This document shows, piece by piece, positions 60,832 to 64,000 of a DNA stretch of 64,000 nucleotides; within the stretch, counting starts at the first letter, position 1, and every line of letters begins with the position of its first letter. The notes under the pieces were generated by a model. The model was not told where the DNA came from. It worked only from the letters and a program-made list of their open reading frames with translations, and did not search any database. The DNA lies in NCBI RefSeq assembly GCF_023073315.1, contig NZ_JADPJH010000034.1, positions 451,333 through 515,332 on the forward strand, given 5' to 3'. Position numbers and translations under genes: made by a program. The stretch comes from Bradyrhizobium sp. 1. Lineage in GTDB: Bacteria; Pseudomonadota; Alphaproteobacteria; Rhizobiales; Xanthobacteraceae.

Positions 60832-61025
60832 TTCGACACCTTCAGCGTCTGCGCGATAGGGTAGAGCGCGGGCTCGAGGTCGAACGGCAGCGTGCCGGCG
60901 ATGGCTTCAAAGCCTTCGAAGGCGGGTCCGATGGAATTGGAGATACGCGTTGCGATCTCGTCGTCCACGGGAACGCCCGCGATTTGCGCGATCGGCTTGA
61001 TCTCTTTCGGTGTCGGTCTCGTCAT
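60828..61025 (-). CDS. Small GatC/AtzG-like amidase partner
   Basis: 65 residues. MTRPTPKEIKPIAQIAGVPV, two helices with DDEIATRISNSIGPAFEGFE and a C-terminal DLEPALYPIAQTLKV. This size, place before an amidase gene and shape fit DUF4089/AtzG, which forms a complex with AtzE like GatC with GatA. Overlaps the amidase start (ATGA) and the OppF-like stop (ATGA). Identification rests on context more than on sequence. Confidence 0.7.
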   Translation of the reverse strand: MTRPTPKEIKPIAQIAGVPVDDEIATRISNSIGPAFEGFEAIAGTLPFDLEPALYPIAQTLKVSK

Positions 61026-62083
61026 GCGGTTTCCTCTCGGGGCGCGCGGCTATGGCCTGAACCCGGAATTGCCATGTAGCACGCGGCCTCGTGGCCCATT
61101 CTATCGACGGCCGTGAGTTTTGGTGCTGCATTTGCGCAGAGCGGCTCCGCAAACGCGCAACGGGTGTGGAAGCGGCAGCCCGGGGGCGGATCGATCGGGT
61201 TGGGCGGATCGCCGGTGATCGGCGGCTGCTCGGTGCGTCGATCAGGATCGGAGGACGGCATCGCAGCAAGCAGCGCGCGCGTGTAGGGGTGCGCGGGACT
61301 GTCCCAGACCTGGTCGACCGGGCCGAGTTCGACGACCTCGCCGAGATACATCACCAGCACGCGATCACTGATGTAGCGCACGACGTTGAGGTCGTGGCTG
61401 ATGAAGAGGTAGGTCAGGCCGAATTCGCGCTTGAGGTCGGCCAGGAGATTCAGTACCTGCGCCTCGACGGATTTGTCGAGCGCGGAAACCGCTTCATCGA
61501 GGATCACCAGCCGCGGCGACAGCGCGAGCGCGCGCGCGATGTTGACACGTTGGCGCTGGCCGCCGGAGATCTCGTGCGGATAGCGGTTGGCGAAATTTGC
61601 AGGGACCAGGCCGACCTTGCCGAGCAGCTCGCGCGCGAGCGCGCGCGCTGTGCTGTCGGCCATGCCGTGGACTTTCGGGCCGAACGCGATCGACTCCTCG
61701 ATCGTCAGGCGCGGATTGAGCGAGGCGTAGGAGTCCTGGAACACCATCTGCATGCCGCGGCGCAACTCGCGCAGCGACAGCGACTGCCCGACGCTCATGC
61801 CGTCATAGATGATGTCACCGGTATCGCGCTGCATCAGGTGCATCAGCAGCCGCGCGGTGGTCGACTTGCCGCAGCCGGACTCGCCGACGATGCCGACGGT
61901 CTCGCCCTTCGCGACCGAGAAGGACACGTTATCGACGGCGCGCACGGTGCGCTTCGCCGCGAATAATCCGCCACGCACCGGAAAGTGCTTGGTCAGGCCG
62001 TTGACCTGAAGCAGCGGCTGCGCGACGCCGCCGAAATCCTCGATCGGCTCCAGCATTTCAACAAACGTGTTACTCTCGCTCAT
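61022..62083 (-). CDS. Peptide/opine ABC transporter ATPase, OppF/DppF-like
   Basis: 353 residues from ATG 62083, 2 bases after the stop of the permease. Walker A GESGCGKSTT, signature ISGGQRQRVNIARAL, Walker B LVILDEAVSALD, and C-terminal CRFHTRCAFAEPLC (Cys-rich OppF tail). Partner of the OppD-like ATPase; the two genes are separated by the amidase and its partner rather than being adjacent, which is unusual. Confidence 0.95.
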   Translation of the reverse strand: MSESNTFVEMLEPIEDFGGVAQPLLQVNGLTKHFPVRGGLFAAKRTVRAVDNVSFSVAKGETVGIVGESGCGKSTTARLLMHLMQRDTGDIIYDGMSVGQSLSLRELRRGMQMVFQDSYASLNPRLTIEESIAFGPKVHGMADSTARALARELLGKVGLVPANFANRYPHEISGGQRQRVNIARALALSPRLVILDEAVSALDKSVEAQVLNLLADLKREFGLTYLFISHDLNVVRYISDRVLVMYLGEVVELGPVDQVWDSPAHPYTRALLAAMPSSDPDRRTEQPPITGDPPNPIDPPPGCRFHTRCAFAEPLCANAAPKLTAVDRMGHEAACYMAIPGSGHSRAPREETA

Positions 62084-62085
62084 GC

Positions 62086-62988
62086 CTAATTCCTGATGTC
62101 CATGGCGCTGCGCAAGCCGTCCGAGAGCAGATTGAAGCAGATCGAGACCGCGAAGATCATCGCGCCCGGGAGAGCTGCGACCCAGGGATTGACGTAGATC
62201 GCGGTGCGCAAGGTGTTCAGCATCAAGCCCCATTCCGGTTCCGGCGGTTTTGTGCCGAGGCCGAGGAAGGAGAGACCGGCCGCCAAAATCATCGAGACCG
62301 AAATGAGACTGGTGGCATAGACGAAGATCGAGCCCAGCACGTTGCCGAGGATGTGCACGCGCATGATGGTGAAGGGACCAGCGCCTGACGCGCGCGCGGC
62401 CTCTACGAAATCCATGTTGCGCACGCCCGTGGTGACGCTTTCGGCAACGCGGGTGATTTGCGGCACGAACACCACGGTCAGCGACACGATGGAGTTGAGA
62501 ATGCCGGCCCCGAGTGCGCCGGAGATCGCGATCGCGAGCAGCACGGAGGGGAAGGCGTAGAACACGTCGATGGTGCGCATGATCGCGGTGTTGAGCTTGC
62601 CGCCGACATAGCCGGCGACAAGCCCGAGCGAGGTGCCGATGCAGAAGGCGAGAATCACGGGCAGAATGCCGATGACCAGCGATAGCCGTCCGCCATAGAT
62701 CAACCGCGCCAGCATGTCGCGGCCGAGCTCGTCGGTGCCGAGCGGGTAGCCGACCGTGCCGATGTGCCGAAGGCGGCGGATCATCGAGCCCTTGTAGGGA
62801 TCCTCAAGTCCGAGCCAGGGCGCGACCACCGCGGACAGGAAGATCAGCAGCAGCACCAGCGCGCAGACCATGCTGACCTTGTCACGCCGGATACGGCGGC
62901 CGACGGTCGCCCAATAGCCGCGTGCCTTGGTGGCGGGCGCAGCCTGCAGCGCGGCATCGACGGTGGCGGACAACGGAAGCTCGCTCAT
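62086..62988 (-). CDS. ABC permease, DppC/OppC-like
   Basis: 300 residues. N-terminal cytoplasmic DKVSMVCALVLLLIFLSAVV, PLGTDELGRDMLARLIYGGR (typical OppC region), about six helices and EAARASGAGPFTIMRVHILG (EAA loop that contacts the ATPases). Starts 3 bases after the DppB stop. Forms a heterodimer with the DppB-like permease. Confidence 0.95.
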   Translation of the reverse strand: MSELPLSATVDAALQAAPATKARGYWATVGRRIRRDKVSMVCALVLLLIFLSAVVAPWLGLEDPYKGSMIRRLRHIGTVGYPLGTDELGRDMLARLIYGGRLSLVIGILPVILAFCIGTSLGLVAGYVGGKLNTAIMRTIDVFYAFPSVLLAIAISGALGAGILNSIVSLTVVFVPQITRVAESVTTGVRNMDFVEAARASGAGPFTIMRVHILGNVLGSIFVYATSLISVSMILAAGLSFLGLGTKPPEPEWGLMLNTLRTAIYVNPWVAALPGAMIFAVSICFNLLSDGLRSAMDIRN

Positions 62989-62991
62989 CGG

Positions 62992-63945
62992 CTAGCCCCG
63001 CTTGATGCGCGGATCGATCGCGGCTTGCGCGATATCGACCAGCAGATTGAGGAAGACGAAGAACAGCGCCAGGATCAGGATCGTGCCCTGCAGCAGCGGC
63101 AGGTCGCGCTGGAAGATCGCGGAGTTGAGCAGGAAGCCCGAGCCCGGCCAGGAAAACACGGTCTCGATCAGGATTGAGCCGCCGAGCATGTAGCCGAGCT
63201 GAAGTCCCATCACCGCGAGCGCGGTGGGGGCGGCGTTCTTGATCACATGGCGGAACACGCCGGTTTCGTGAAGACCCTTGGCACGCAATGCCTCGACGAA
63301 ATCCTGCGAGAGGATGTCGCCGGTGAGCGCGCGCACCGTGCGGGTGACGATGCCCATCGGAATCACCGACGTCGTGATCGCAGGGAGCACGAGATATTGC
63401 AGATGCGCCCAGTCCCATGCCCAGGCTGTGGAGCCACCGGGTCCGGCGCCGACCGCGGGCAGCCAGTTCAGCTGCACCGAGAAGATGATGACGAGCACCA
63501 TGCCGAGCCAGTAATGCGGCACGGACACGCCGGCGATGGCGAAGGAGGTCGCGACCTTGTCGATCCAGGTTTCGCGGAAATAGCCGGCGATCAGACCGAG
63601 CAGGATGCCCATGCTGAAGCCGATGATCGCCGCTGCAATCGCCAGCGTGACGGTGTTGCTGACCGCGCGCATGACCTCGGCGAGCACGGGTCGGCCGGTG
63701 GCGATGGAATTGCCGAGATCGCCATGCAGCGCGCGCAGCAGCCAAAGCCCGAACTGCACCGGCAGCGGACGATCGAAACCATAGGCGGCGCGGAGCTGCG
63801 CCGCGAGCTCCTGCGAGGCGTCTGCGGGGAGCACGGCAACCAGCGGATCGCCCGGCGTGATGTGCACGAGCAGAAAGCACACCAGCGCCACGCTGATGAC
63901 GATCGGGATGACATAGACGATGCGTCTGGCGATATAGGCGAGCAC
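62992..63945 (-). CDS. ABC permease, DppB/OppB-like
   Basis: 317 residues. IARRIVYVIPIVISVALVCF at the N-terminus, PGDPLVAVLPADAS, YDRPLPVQFGLWL-like segment, GSILIETVFSWPGSGFLL, and EALRAKGLHETGVFRHVIKN (EAA loop). First visible gene of the operon; the binding protein is presumably upstream beyond the window. Inner-membrane channel subunit. Confidence 0.95.
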   Translation of the reverse strand: MLAYIARRIVYVIPIVISVALVCFLLVHITPGDPLVAVLPADASQELAAQLRAAYGFDRPLPVQFGLWLLRALHGDLGNSIATGRPVLAEVMRAVSNTVTLAIAAAIIGFSMGILLGLIAGYFRETWIDKVATSFAIAGVSVPHYWLGMVLVIIFSVQLNWLPAVGAGPGGSTAWAWDWAHLQYLVLPAITTSVIPMGIVTRTVRALTGDILSQDFVEALRAKGLHETGVFRHVIKNAAPTALAVMGLQLGYMLGGSILIETVFSWPGSGFLLNSAIFQRDLPLLQGTILILALFFVFLNLLVDIAQAAIDPRIKRG

Positions 63946-63956
63946 GTCGGATTCTT

Positions 63957-64000
63957 TCTTCCCTTCTCCCCTTGTGGGAGAAGGTGGCGCGAAGCGCCGG
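63957..64000. repeat. Type E repeat, start of a copy cut by the window edge
   Basis: CCTTCTCCC (63962-63970) pairs with GGGAGAAGG (63976-63984), followed by GGCGC-GAA-GCGCC. It resembles the first hairpin at 46691. It lies 12 bases upstream of the dppB-like start and continues off the window. Confidence 0.6.

Overview
This 64 kb stretch is high-GC chromosomal DNA of an alphaproteobacterium, most likely Bradyrhizobium or a close relative. The main reasons are: a membrane-bound ferritin gene (mbfA) preceded by a rhizobial Irr-type iron box; an initiator tRNA of rhizobial type; DUF1127, DUF1488 and DUF3775 proteins; many acyl-CoA, MBL-fold, SDR and amidohydrolase paralogues; and families of palindromic repeats scattered between genes. 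No rRNA, prophage, insertion sequence, integrase or CRISPR array was seen. It reads as ordinary accessory-metabolism chromosome.

Layout. 1-2 kb: a WYL regulator divergent from a GST/DUF6157-like operon, with a perfect 14-bp inverted repeat between them. 2-10 kb: a desaturase and MetX-like hydrolase operon behind a 29-bp palindrome, a zinc-ribbon MBL hydrolase, an MFS carrier, and an acyl-CoA synthetase divergent from a Leu/Ile/Val-type binding protein. 10-15 kb: DUF2059, OpgC and a 1017-residue cyclase/ATPase signalling protein. 15-20 kb: an unrecognised protein, a frameshifted nuclease-like gene, PhzF, an SDR with a divergent cysteine-containing ArsR regulator and a clear operator, a damaged MNT-HepT toxin-antitoxin pair, and tRNA-fMet.

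20-33 kb: mostly plus-strand catabolic genes (coniferyl-aldehyde-type dehydrogenase, GMC oxidoreductase, two SDR/MDR genes that overlap, two MBL-fold lactonase-like paralogues, FAH hydrolase, GST, serine hydrolase, epoxide hydrolase), separated by palindromic repeats. 33-38 kb: a natural poly-histidine secreted protein, an iron-responsive unit (mbfA, an outer-membrane-like protein, cytochrome b561) and an amidase. 38-50 kb: acyl-CoA and alcohol metabolism, a LysR regulator with an MHS-type carrier, and a three-gene operon of two amidohydrolases plus a Rieske ferredoxin.

50-58 kb: unknown proteins, AMP nucleosidase and a type I secretion ABC/adaptor pair. 58-64 kb: a tightly coupled minus-strand operon encoding two dipeptide-type permeases, two ATPases and, between the ATPase genes, an amidase with a 65-residue GatC/AtzG-like partner. 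This last operon, the Irr-controlled mbfA start and the doubly frameshifted HepT locus are the most interesting parts. Starts were chosen from ribosome-binding sites and family lengths; functions rest on motifs seen by eye, without database searches.
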